The position numbers were made by a program, and so were the translations under genes. Below are positions 14,263-20,558 of a stretch of 26,093 nt of DNA, one piece after another. Each line of letters opens with the position of its first letter. Position 1 is the first letter of the stretch. This stretch comes from Candidatus Saccharibacteria bacterium UBA4387 (lineage in GTDB: Bacteria; Patescibacteriota; Saccharimonadia; Saccharimonadales; Saccharimonadaceae), in contig DGRN01000007.1 of the NCBI GenBank assembly GCA_002391075.1, positions 1 through 26,093 of the forward strand, given 5' to 3'. Below the pieces are notes generated by a model, which was given only the letters and a program-made list of their open reading frames with translations, did no database searches and was not told the origin of the DNA.

Positions 14263-15060
14263 TTAGCCAGAAAATATATCATACCACCGCCGTGCGGCTT
14301 CGCGCCGCGAATCGGCTGCTTGATAATATAGGCCGGCATAAGGGGCATATTCTTGAATCGTGCTCGAGCCGCCCACTGCGCGTTCGTAGTGGACGAGGAA
14401 AATCTCTGCCGATTCTTCTGGTGATTGTGCGGAGTACAGCTCCTCGTACCAGGTGCTGTCGTCTGGATTCATTGTGTATTGCATCATGATATCAAGGAAT
14501 GCTCGGAAATCGTCCTTGTTTGCAAAACGACAACCGCCGTCATACTGGTAATCGCCGCCCAGATATTGCGAAAGCCCCGCATCTGCCATCTCGTCGAACA
14601 TCTCCTGCCTGCGCGGACAATTCATTAGCATGAACAGGCCGTAGTAGTCGTTTTGACAGAGAGTCGGTTGCAGGCCAGATTCGGCCTCGGCATTTGCCAC
14701 AACGCCGGCGATCTGCGCGTCCGTATAACCGAGTGGCGCCAGGAAATCCCTGATACCAAATGCGACATCTTCGCTAGTCGGATAGAACGGCTCCGCATTT
14801 TCGGTCGTTGTCGTTTCTGTTGTCGTGCTTGATGCGGTCGTGCTGCTTGTCGATGTACTTGTTGTCGTGCTTGCTGCAGTCGTGGTCGTGACCGTAGTCG
14901 TCTCGGTGCTTGCCGTGCTTTCGGTCGTCTCCGTCATGGTGATGATTCCAGCATCCGCAGTCATGCGGTCGGGCTCATCCGGTTCGGTGTCCATCGTGAT
15001 TCCCATAAACATGGTAATTGCCATGAATGCGGTCACGATGATGGCGATGAATTTCTCCAT
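14263..15060 (-). CDS. Secreted lysozyme-like peptidoglycan hydrolase with Thr/Ser linker
   Basis: A 265-aa protein with an N-terminal hydrophobic segment (about residues 4-21, signal peptide or anchor), a Thr/Ser-rich linker (42-87) of the kind that spans a cell wall or carries O-glycans, and a C-terminal domain (about 93-265). The domain reads FLAPLGYTDAQIAGVVANAEAESGLQP, then YGLFMLMNCPRR, and later SPEESAEIFLVHYERA. This is the pattern of phage-tail lysozyme-like domains, where the Glu of AESG (E127) is the likely catalytic acid. It probably cuts glycan strands, either its own or those of a host cell. A consensus promoter lies at 15116-15144; the Shine-Dalgarno AAGGAG is a little far (12 bases) from the ATG. 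Confidence 0.8.
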   Translation of the reverse strand: MEKFIAIIVTAFMAITMFMGITMDTEPDEPDRMTADAGIITMTETTESTASTETTTVTTTTAASTTTSTSTSSTTASSTTTETTTTENAEPFYPTSEDVAFGIRDFLAPLGYTDAQIAGVVANAEAESGLQPTLCQNDYYGLFMLMNCPRRQEMFDEMADAGLSQYLGGDYQYDGGCRFANKDDFRAFLDIMMQYTMNPDDSTWYEELYSAQSPEESAEIFLVHYERAVGGSSTIQEYAPYAGLYYQAADSRREAARRWYDIFSG

Positions 15061-15115
15061 CAGTCAATCACGCTCCTTATAAAAATGTTCACGGTGCAAA
15101 AATGCCCGTCCTTCT

Positions 15116-15144
15116 ATTATATCACGAATAGCCAAAATAGTCAA
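15116..15144 (-). promoter_or_regulatory. Consensus promoter of the lysozyme-like gene
   Basis: Minus strand TTGACT (15144-15139), 17-bp spacer, TATAAT (15121-15116). The leader is about 50 nt. Confidence 0.8.
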
Positions 15145-15170
15145 GCGCGCCCAGATATTTGTCGCCGCAG

Positions 15171-15196
15171 AAAATGTCGCCCCAGAGCGGGGCGAC
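15171..15196 (-). terminator. Terminator of the repeat-protein gene
   Basis: Minus strand GTCGCCCC, five-base loop, GGGGCGAC, then ATTTT. The eight-pair stem lies five bases beyond the stop codon region at 15201. Confidence 0.85.
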
Positions 15197-15200
15197 TGTC

Positions 15201-15599
15201 TTATTCTTCAGTCTGATCGGTGGATTTTTTAGGATGGTTTTTGAGCCACTCGGCGCGTTCTTCTTCGCTCATCGCGTCGAGCTTTTCCTTCATTTTCTCC
15301 TTGCGCTCAGCCTTCTTTTGCTCCCATTCCTCGTCGGTCATGTCTGCCGGCTTTTCGTGACGCTCTTTGCGCGTACCTTTCTTTGGATGGTTTTTGAGCC
15401 ACTCGGCGCGTTCTTCTTCGCTCATCGCGTCGAGCTTTTCCTTAATTTCAGCCTTTTTCTCCTCGCTTAGAGCAGGGCGGTCATTTGTCGCGTCGTTCTC
15501 GAGCGCACTAACCGGCAGGCAACGCACAATTGTTGCGCCACCGGCCAATCCAGCCGTGATGGCCAGGGCGGCAATAACTTTTTTATGTGCTTTCTTCAT
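15201..15599 (-). CDS. Small secreted protein with two exact 19-20-residue repeats
   Basis: A 132-aa protein. The N-terminus MKKAHKKVIAALAITAGLAGG is a signal peptide or anchor. The rest is very charged and helical. The segment KLDAMSEEERAEWLKNHP occurs twice (about residues 54-75 and 106-127), separated by an Arg/Lys/Glu-rich spacer with DMTDEEWEQKKAERK. The repeats are also identical at DNA level (59 bp), so the duplication is recent or kept uniform. No family is recognised; a periplasmic-type helical or coiled-coil protein at the cell surface is likely. AAGGAG lies seven bases before the ATG. It starts 57 bp after sufB on the same strand and may be cotranscribed with it. Confidence 0.8.
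   Translation of the reverse strand: MKKAHKKVIAALAITAGLAGGATIVRCLPVSALENDATNDRPALSEEKKAEIKEKLDAMSEEERAEWLKNHPKKGTRKERHEKPADMTDEEWEQKKAERKEKMKEKLDAMSEEERAEWLKNHPKKSTDQTEE
15232..15290 (-). repeat. 59-bp exact repeat inside the secreted repeat protein, copy A
   Basis: Identical to 15385-15443. The two copies are 153 bp apart (51 codons), so they stay in frame. Confidence 0.9.
15385..15443 (-). repeat. 59-bp exact repeat inside the secreted repeat protein, copy B
   Basis: Identical to 15232-15290, with no silent changes in 59 bases. Confidence 0.9.
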
Positions 15600-15656
15600 A
15601 AAATCTCCTTAGTTACAAAGCGATTTTATCCGCGCAAGCTGAAAAGGAAATGAAAA

Positions 15657-16574
15657 TCAGCGCAAAAACCCATTTACGATTTGCGACTCCGCCTGCGCCC
15701 GACTCAGGCCAAGCGACATCAGCTTCGTAATCTGCTCGCCGGCAATTTTCCCAATCGCCGCCTCATGAATTAACTCGGCGTCCGGACATTGCGCATCGAG
15801 TGACGGAATAGCAGAAACTTGCGCCTTGTTCATAATAATCGCATCGCACTCAGAGTGGCCGCGGCAGGCATTTTTGCCCGTAATTTGCGACCGAAATAGC
15901 TGCCTCGATTCGTCTTGCGCAACCGAACGCGAAACAATATCGGCCACACTATTGCGTCCCGCCAGCTCCACGCGAATCGTGCTTTCGGCATCTTGTCGTC
16001 CGTGCGTCAGCAAGCGCTCGCGAATTAGAATCTTTGCGTCATTCGCCAGCAGAGCCGACGTTTCTCGCCGCGTCGAATCCACTCCGCGCAATTGCTCGGT
16101 CTGAATCTCGACGTAGCTGCCAGGCTCTTGCTCGACTCTCGTCACGGGATTCAAAATCTTGCCAGCTCCAGGCCCGGCACCATAATGCTTCTCGATGTAG
16201 CGCACGCGCGAATTTTTGCCAACGTAAAAACTATGCACGCCATCATGCACGGAATCTTTCGTTCCGCAGTTGTAAATCCCGCAGCCGGCCACAATCGTAA
16301 CCTCGCAATCCTGACCAATGTAGAAATTATTTCGCACCAATTCCGTCAAACCGCTTGCGCTTATTATGACTGGAATATGTACGACCTCTCCGTGCGTATG
16401 GGGTGCCACATGAATGTTCAAACCATCCGGCGACGTGCTGACTTCGATATTTGTCGAACTTTGCCGCCCGACCGATTTTCCGTTGAGGCGAAAATTGTAG
16501 GCGCCCTCTGGCCGACCATCGATTCCGGCCACTTCGCGCAAAATTTGCTGCTCGATTTCGTCCAAATCCATCAT
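15657..16574 (-). CDS. sufB: SufB/SufD-family Fe-S scaffold (short, SmsB-like)
   Basis: Works with SufC in cytoplasmic Fe-S cluster assembly. The 305-aa protein is shorter than SufB of the full SUF system (about 470-495 aa). The beta-helix core shows VAGCGIYNCGTKDSVHDGVHSF and RYIEKHYGAG. The C-terminal region has HSECDAIIM (Cys243), then ELIHEAAIGKIAGEQITKL (His270, Glu271), the residues where SufB builds its cluster, and it ends SQIVNGFLR. The upstream part of the frame, inside sufC, is not used: the ATG at 16574 (or 16571) overlaps the sufC stop in ATGATG, with GGAGG ten bases upstream. No sufD, sufS, sufE or sufU is next to it. A two-gene CB pair with one short scaffold matches the minimal SMS-type layout described in archaea. 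Confidence 0.85.
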   Translation of the reverse strand: MMDLDEIEQQILREVAGIDGRPEGAYNFRLNGKSVGRQSSTNIEVSTSPDGLNIHVAPHTHGEVVHIPVIISASGLTELVRNNFYIGQDCEVTIVAGCGIYNCGTKDSVHDGVHSFYVGKNSRVRYIEKHYGAGPGAGKILNPVTRVEQEPGSYVEIQTEQLRGVDSTRRETSALLANDAKILIRERLLTHGRQDAESTIRVELAGRNSVADIVSRSVAQDESRQLFRSQITGKNACRGHSECDAIIMNKAQVSAIPSLDAQCPDAELIHEAAIGKIAGEQITKLMSLGLSRAQAESQIVNGFLR

Positions 16575-17272
16575 AGCGCCAGCTCCTCCTTCAAGTCTTC
16601 CGGGCGGCCTTGCGCCTGAATCTTGCCGTCCTTCAAAATTACCACCCGATCCGCAATATTCAAAATGCTTTTTTGATGCGAAATCACGACGACTGCGCAA
16701 TCTGGCTTTTTGTGCAACTTGCGAAAAACGTCCGTCAGCCGCGCAAAACTCCAAATATCGATTCCGGCCTCTGGCTCATCGAAGACCATCAGTTTAGCAC
16801 CGCGCGCTAGCACCGATGCAATCTCAACTCGTTTCAACTCGCCGCCAGACAGGGAATTATCTATCTGCCGCTCCAAGTAATCCTGACTCAAACCGACCGT
16901 CGCCAGCAGCTTTTCGTAGTCGGTGCCCGTGTCTTGCAAAAAAGTTTCTTTCGCCGTGGCGGCCACCTGCAGCAAGTCGCGCACGCTCAGCCCCTTAAAG
17001 TACACTGGTTGCTGAAAAGAGTATGCGATGCCTAACTTTGCGCGTTCCGTAATTGTTTTCTCTGTTATGTCCTGTCCGTTAAAAATCAGCTTGCCGGCGC
17101 TGGCGCGATTTATGCCCATAATCAGGCGCGCTAGGCTCGATTTTCCGGATCCGTTCGGCCCAGTAATCGCCACGAATTCTCCGGCCTTGACACTCAAAGA
17201 CAAATCTTGGATAATAGCGCGTCGCTTCGCGCCATTTTTTACTACAAATTCTATATTTTGCAAATCCAACAT
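16571..17272 (-). CDS. sufC: Fe-S cluster assembly ATPase SufC (SmsC-like)
   Basis: An ABC-type ATPase of 233 aa that is not a transporter subunit; it binds the SufB-type scaffold and drives its opening. Walker A is GPNGSGKSS (about residues 38-46), the signature LSGGELKRVEIA with the SufC-like KRxEI ending, and Walker B LMVFDEPEAGID, followed by VVISHQK with the switch His. It is the first gene of the sufCB pair and overlaps sufB by four bases. The ATG at 17272 has only a weak ribosome site (AGGA about eight bases upstream). The gene lies downstream of a consensus promoter (17437-17409) and a 113-nt structured leader that ends in an intrinsic terminator, so expression may depend on readthrough. 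Confidence 0.88.
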   Translation of the reverse strand: MLDLQNIEFVVKNGAKRRAIIQDLSLSVKAGEFVAITGPNGSGKSSLARLIMGINRASAGKLIFNGQDITEKTITERAKLGIAYSFQQPVYFKGLSVRDLLQVAATAKETFLQDTGTDYEKLLATVGLSQDYLERQIDNSLSGGELKRVEIASVLARGAKLMVFDEPEAGIDIWSFARLTDVFRKLHKKPDCAVVVISHQKSILNIADRVVILKDGKIQAQGRPEDLKEELAL

Positions 17273-17289
17273 TATCTTAATCCTATCAC

Positions 17290-17324
17290 AAAAAGAATAG
17301 GCCTCGCACTAGCGAAGCCTATTC
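17290..17324 (-). terminator. Intrinsic terminator in the sufC leader
   Basis: GAATAGGC (17324-17317 on the minus strand) pairs with GCCTATTC (17302-17295). An inner stem TCGC/GCGA closes a tetraloop. T5 follows at 17294-17290. It ends 17 bases before the sufC ATG, with no minus-strand gene upstream to terminate. Confidence 0.8.
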
Positions 17325-17402
17325 GAATAACCATAAGAAGTAAACAGTATCGTAGTTTTTGCGTTCATCTGTCCGATCATTGCATCTCGAAACTACGATT
17401 AT
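17290..17402 (-). ncRNA. Candidate sRNA or attenuator leader upstream of sufC
   Basis: On the minus strand a consensus promoter (17437-17409) predicts a start near 17402. The RNA would contain a 10-bp stem ATCGTAGTTT/AAACTACGAT (17399-17390 with 17358-17349) around a 31-nt loop, then a linker, then a terminator hairpin ending in five T at 17290. Its size is about 113 nt. It has no convincing ORF and matches none of the RNA families I can recall (no SRP, 6S or known riboswitch core). Either it is a free small RNA, or it is the leader of sufCB with regulated readthrough. Confidence 0.6.
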
Positions 17403-17408
17403 GCTCTA

Positions 17409-17437
17409 ATTATAGCATACTATGCCGAAAATGTCAA
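17409..17437 (-). promoter_or_regulatory. Perfect consensus promoter upstream of sufC
   Basis: TTGACA (17437-17432), 17-bp spacer ending in TGC, TATAAT (17414-17409): both hexamers match the consensus exactly and the extended -10 is present. It is the strongest promoter in the window. Confidence 0.9.
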
Positions 17438-17492
17438 TACCTGAGCCTAAAATCGCAAAAATGTCTCGACTATTCGCCGCTACTTAACCTTG

Positions 17493-17501
17493 TGCCATAA
17501 T
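17493..17501 (+). promoter_or_regulatory. Extended -10 promoter of the hydrolase-flavodoxin operon
   Basis: TGCCATAAT (17493-17501). The leader is about 30 nt and contains AAAGGA before the ATG at 17539. Confidence 0.55.
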
Positions 17502-17538
17502 ATAAAACAGAAGTTAATAAAGCGCAGAAAGGAATAAA

Positions 17539-18579
17539 ATGACGCTCCAGCTCAGTCAAGAATGGGATAAAGTTTTCCCAAAAAGCGAAAACGTTGACCA
17601 CAGAAAAGTGATCTTTAAGAATCATTTTGGCATCGAACTCGCTGCGGATTTATATACGCCGAAAAACCAAGACGGCAAACTGCCGGCGATCGCAATTACT
17701 GGGCCATACGGCGCGGTAAAAGAGCAATCATCGGGTCTCTATGCGCAAACTTTGGCTGAGCGCGGCTTTCTGACACTTGCTTTTGATCCGTCATTCACAG
17801 GCGAATCCGGCGGTGAGCCTCGCTATATGACCTCGCCGGATCTAAATGTTGAAGATTTTCAGGCGGCAGTAGATTTTTTGTCCAATCTCGCCGAAGTTGA
17901 CGCCGACAAAATTGCGTTACTCGGTATTTGTGGCTGGGGCGGCATGGTGCTGCAAACGGCCTGCTTTGAAACTCGCGTAAAGGCTGTAATCTCTAGCACG
18001 ATGTATGACATGACGCGTGCGGCCGGCAATGGCTATTTCGACGCTGACGACTCCAAGGCAGCTCGCGACAAGCTACGTCAGTCTATCAACGCTCAACGTA
18101 CGCAAGATTTTAAAACTGGCGAATACGCGCTGGCTGGCGGCGTAATCGACCCAGTTCCAGACGACGCGCCGCAATTTCTCAAAGATTATCACGCCTACTA
18201 CAAAACTCCGCGCGGCTACCATGCTCGCAGCCTAAATTCTAACGGTGGCTGGGCGGTTCAGGCCAACACCGCCTTGGCAAACACGCGTATTCTGAACTAC
18301 GCGAACGAAATCGACACCCCGATTCTTATCGTTCATGGCGAAAAAGCGCACTCGCGCTACCATAGTGAGGCTTCGTTCGACAAAATCACCGGCGAAACGA
18401 AAACAGCCGGCGTAACTCCAGAACCATACACAGGAGTTTACCCGCTCGGCAGCACAAAAATCGGCAACAAGGAACTCTATATCGTCGAGGGCGCCTCTCA
18501 TGTCGACCTCTATGACAACTTTGACAAAATCCCGTTCGATAAAATTGAAAGCTTTTTGAAGGAAAGTTTGGAAATTTAA
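17539..18579 (+). CDS. Alpha/beta hydrolase with a cysteine nucleophile
   Basis: A 346-aa soluble hydrolase. The fold is recognised from LPAIAITGPYGAVKEQSSGLYAQTLAERGFLTLAFD (split: oxyanion strand near 50, then helix) and DPSFTGESGG. The nucleophile elbow reads LLGICGWGG, so the nucleophile is Cys131 where most of the superfamily has Ser; dienelactone-hydrolase-like and YcjY-like members use the same GICxxGG. The final His is probably His321 in EGASHVDLYD. The substrate is unknown. AAAGGA precedes the ATG. The flavodoxin gene follows after 12 bases, so the two form an operon, next to a peroxidase gene, suggesting a redox-related job. Confidence 0.85.
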   Translation: MTLQLSQEWDKVFPKSENVDHRKVIFKNHFGIELAADLYTPKNQDGKLPAIAITGPYGAVKEQSSGLYAQTLAERGFLTLAFDPSFTGESGGEPRYMTSPDLNVEDFQAAVDFLSNLAEVDADKIALLGICGWGGMVLQTACFETRVKAVISSTMYDMTRAAGNGYFDADDSKAARDKLRQSINAQRTQDFKTGEYALAGGVIDPVPDDAPQFLKDYHAYYKTPRGYHARSLNSNGGWAVQANTALANTRILNYANEIDTPILIVHGEKAHSRYHSEASFDKITGETKTAGVTPEPYTGVYPLGSTKIGNKELYIVEGASHVDLYDNFDKIPFDKIESFLKESLEI

Positions 18580-18591
18580 AGGAGAAAGCAA

Positions 18592-19113
18592 ATGTCAGGC
18601 CAAAAAACACTAGTAATCTATTTCTCGCGCGCAGACGAAAATTACGGCGTCGGCGTGGTCGAGCAGGGTAGCACGGAACTGCTCGCAAAAGCAATCGTCG
18701 CAAGAACCGGCGCAGACGAATTCAAAATTGAGCCAGTCGAAAAATACCCCGCCAACTATCAAGCCGCCATCGAGCGCGCCACCGCAGAGCGCAATAGCGA
18801 CGCGCGCCCAGAATACATCGGCGACGTCGATATTACGAATTACGACACGATTTTCTTCGGCTATCCAATTTGGTGGGGCGACCTGCCGATGTGTGTCTAC
18901 AATTTCATCGAGAAACACGACTGGAATGGCAAAACCGTCATTCCGTTCAACACGCACGAAGGTTCTGGCAATTCCGGCACCTACGAAACTCTAAAAGACA
19001 CAATGCTTGGCGCCACGCTAATAGGCGACGGCTTCAATGTGGCCGGCTCTGTCGCGCGTACGGATGACGGCATCAAGCGGCTCGACGATTTTTTGTCCAG
19101 CCTTGGGCGCTAG
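18592..19113 (+). CDS. Flavodoxin family protein
   Basis: A 173-aa FMN-binding electron carrier or quinone/thiol reductase-like protein. It starts TLVIYFSRADENYGVG, the strand and phosphate-binding loop, although this loop is longer than in short flavodoxins. FFGYPIWWGDLPM (about 90-102) is the typical isoalloxazine-binding WW/Y loop of the Flavodoxin_4 group, and PFNTHEGSGNSGTYE (about 121-135) is the second ring-binding loop. AAAGGAGAAAGCAAATG gives a good ribosome site. It is the second gene after the hydrolase, and the promoter of the peroxidase lies in its 3' end. Confidence 0.88.
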   Translation: MSGQKTLVIYFSRADENYGVGVVEQGSTELLAKAIVARTGADEFKIEPVEKYPANYQAAIERATAERNSDARPEYIGDVDITNYDTIFFGYPIWWGDLPMCVYNFIEKHDWNGKTVIPFNTHEGSGNSGTYETLKDTMLGATLIGDGFNVAGSVARTDDGIKRLDDFLSSLGR

Positions 19114-19131
19114 CGGAAGCGGGCATATAAT
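19103..19131 (+). promoter_or_regulatory. Promoter of the glutathione peroxidase gene
   Basis: TTGGGC (19103-19108, inside the end of the flavodoxin gene), 17-bp spacer, TATAAT (19126-19131). Confidence 0.6.
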
Positions 19132-19158
19132 ATTAGCAATTAACGATTAGGAGCGCGA

Positions 19159-19701
19159 ATGCCGATTTATGATTGTAAGGTAAAAAACAGGGCGGGCGAA
19201 GAAATTTCATTGGCGGGCTTCAAAGGCAAAGTGCTACTAATCGTAAATACCGCAACGGGATGTGGCTTCACGCCGCAATATGAAGGCCTCGAAAAACTCT
19301 ACAAAAAATATCACGACAAAGGCCTCGAGATTTTGGATTTTCCGTGCAATCAGTTTGGCAAGCAAGCTCCGGGCAGTGACGACGAGATTCATCAGTTTTG
19401 CCAGTTCAAATACGACACCTCATTCGACCAATTCGCTAAAATCGAAGTAAACGGCGAAAACGAAGACCCTCTGTTTACTTTTCTCAAAGGCGAAGCCAAG
19501 GAAGATATTATCGACGGCGTGAAAAACAAGATAGCGATGAAAGCTGTCGAGAAAATTAGCACGACTTGCAAAAAGGACGGCGACATCAAGTGGAACTTCA
19601 CAAAGTTTCTCGTTGGCAAAGAGGGCAAAGTTGTCGCCAGGTATTCTCCGACCTTCAAACCTGATGGCATGGAAGAAAAAATCAAGGATTTGCTCAAGTA
19701 G
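19159..19701 (+). CDS. Glutathione peroxidase family (Cys-type thiol peroxidase)
   Basis: A 180-aa protein of normal length for bacterial GPx. The peroxidatic Cys35 lies in NTATGCGFTPQY. The conserved FPCNQFGKQAPG (about 61-72) supplies the Gln and a second Cys, and KWNFTKFLV (about 142-150) supplies the Trp/Asn of the tetrad. In bacteria such enzymes use thioredoxin more often than glutathione to reduce H2O2 and lipid peroxides. The ribosome site GGAG is eight bases before the ATG. The gene has its own promoter and is followed after 11 bases by the broken MmcQ/YjbR gene. Confidence 0.92.
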   Translation: MPIYDCKVKNRAGEEISLAGFKGKVLLIVNTATGCGFTPQYEGLEKLYKKYHDKGLEILDFPCNQFGKQAPGSDDEIHQFCQFKYDTSFDQFAKIEVNGENEDPLFTFLKGEAKEDIIDGVKNKIAMKAVEKISTTCKKDGDIKWNFTKFLVGKEGKVVARYSPTFKPDGMEEKIKDLLK

Positions 19702-19712
19702 GTGGCGCAAAA

Positions 19713-20088
19713 ATGCAAACAGCGCGACAAATCGACGTAGTTTTAAAGCATATCGAGGCTGAATTTGGCGCCGAGCCAGAATTTTTGTGGCCAGAACGCT
19801 ATCCCAGCTACGCAGTTTTCCGTCATAGCGACACCAAAAAATGGTTTGCGCTAGTCGCCACGATATCCGCCACGAGCTTGGGGCTAAAAGATGGCAAACA
19901 AATCGACATCATTAACTTGAAATTCGGCAAAAAAACAAACCTACGACTTCGCCGAAACGAACGATCATATTTTTCCGGCCTATCACATGAACAAAAATAA
20001 CTGGATAACGCTCGTACTGGACGGCACTCTGCCAGACGAGCTAGTCTTTGAGCTGATTCGAAAAAGTTTTCTGCTGACCGACAAGTAA
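19713..20088 (+). pseudogene. MmcQ/YjbR family gene with a +1 frameshift at an A7 run
   Basis: The first part (MQTARQIDVVLKHIEAEF, then YPSYAVFRHSDTKKWFALVA and IINLKFGKK) is the start of a MmcQ/YjbR (CyaY-like, DNA-binding) protein. After the seven-A run at about 19930-19936 the frame turns to nonsense, while the next frame continues QTYDFAETNDHIFPAYHM, NKNNWITLVLDGTLPDEL, VFELIRKSFLLTDK to a TAA at 20088. Removing one A restores a normal 124-aa protein. Causes could be a real mutation, RNA polymerase slippage on the A7 run or a sequencing error. The second half is well kept, so inactivation, if real, is recent. Confidence 0.8.
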
Positions 20089-20091
20089 CGT

Positions 20092-20141
20092 TTGACAATC
20101 CGCACTGACTCCGTATAATTGAAAATGAAAATCGTTTTCAA
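20092..20141 (+). promoter_or_regulatory. Promoter with Zur/Fur-like operator
   Basis: TTGACA (20092-20097), 16-bp spacer, TATAAT (20114-20119). Overlapping the start site is an inverted repeat TTGAAAA (20119-20125) and TTTTCAA (20135-20141). Its centre TGAAAATCGTTTTCA (20126-20140) has the 7-1-7 form of Fur-family boxes. It lies directly before the regulator gene, so autoregulation and control of the zinc importer genes downstream are likely. Confidence 0.75.
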
Positions 20142-20155
20142 ATTGGAGCAAATAG

Positions 20156-20551
20156 GTGAGAGATTCGTATAAGACCAAGCAGAAAGAGCTCATTGAGCGC
20201 TGCATCAAAGAATGCGAGCGCGAGTTTACCGTCAAAGAACTGTTCGCTAGACTAAACAAAGAAGATCAGACCATCGGTCTGACCACTGTTTATCGCGCGG
20301 TCAACGGTCTGGTGAAAAATCACGCCCTCTCCAAAAGTGTCGAAAGCGACGGAGTGCCACATTATCGCCTCGCAGAAAAATGCGAGCATAGCGGCCATTG
20401 TCTGCTGAAGTGCGAATCGTGCGGAAAGTTGACGCATACAGACTGCGACGAGCTGAATGTGCTCTCAAAACACTTTGCTAACAAGCATCATTTCGAAGTA
20501 GACCAAAAAGACATTACGATTTATGGAACCTGCGAAGAGTGCAGGATGTGA
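20156..20551 (+). CDS. Fur-family metal regulator, probably Zur-like
   Basis: A 131-aa repressor. The winged-helix part has IGLTTVYRAVNGLVKN (about 40-55), the recognition helix region of Fur proteins. The dimerisation part has C86-ESC89 and C126-EEC129, the structural Cys4 zinc site. HSGHCLLKC and KHHFEV give the sensing-site His residues (His78, His81 and around 111). The start is GTG at 20156, with GGAG eight bases upstream. The genes behind it encode a zinc-type ABC importer in the same direction, so zinc is the likely signal; iron or manganese cannot be excluded. The operator at 20119-20141 would close a feedback loop. Confidence 0.88.
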   Translation: MRDSYKTKQKELIERCIKECEREFTVKELFARLNKEDQTIGLTTVYRAVNGLVKNHALSKSVESDGVPHYRLAEKCEHSGHCLLKCESCGKLTHTDCDELNVLSKHFANKHHFEVDQKDITIYGTCEECRM

Positions 20552-20558
20552 GGAAAAT

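Noticed and set aside
16575..16754. 60-residue N-terminal extension of SufB
   Set aside because: It would overlap the end of sufC out of frame; the ATGA overlap with GGAGG upstream marks the real start.
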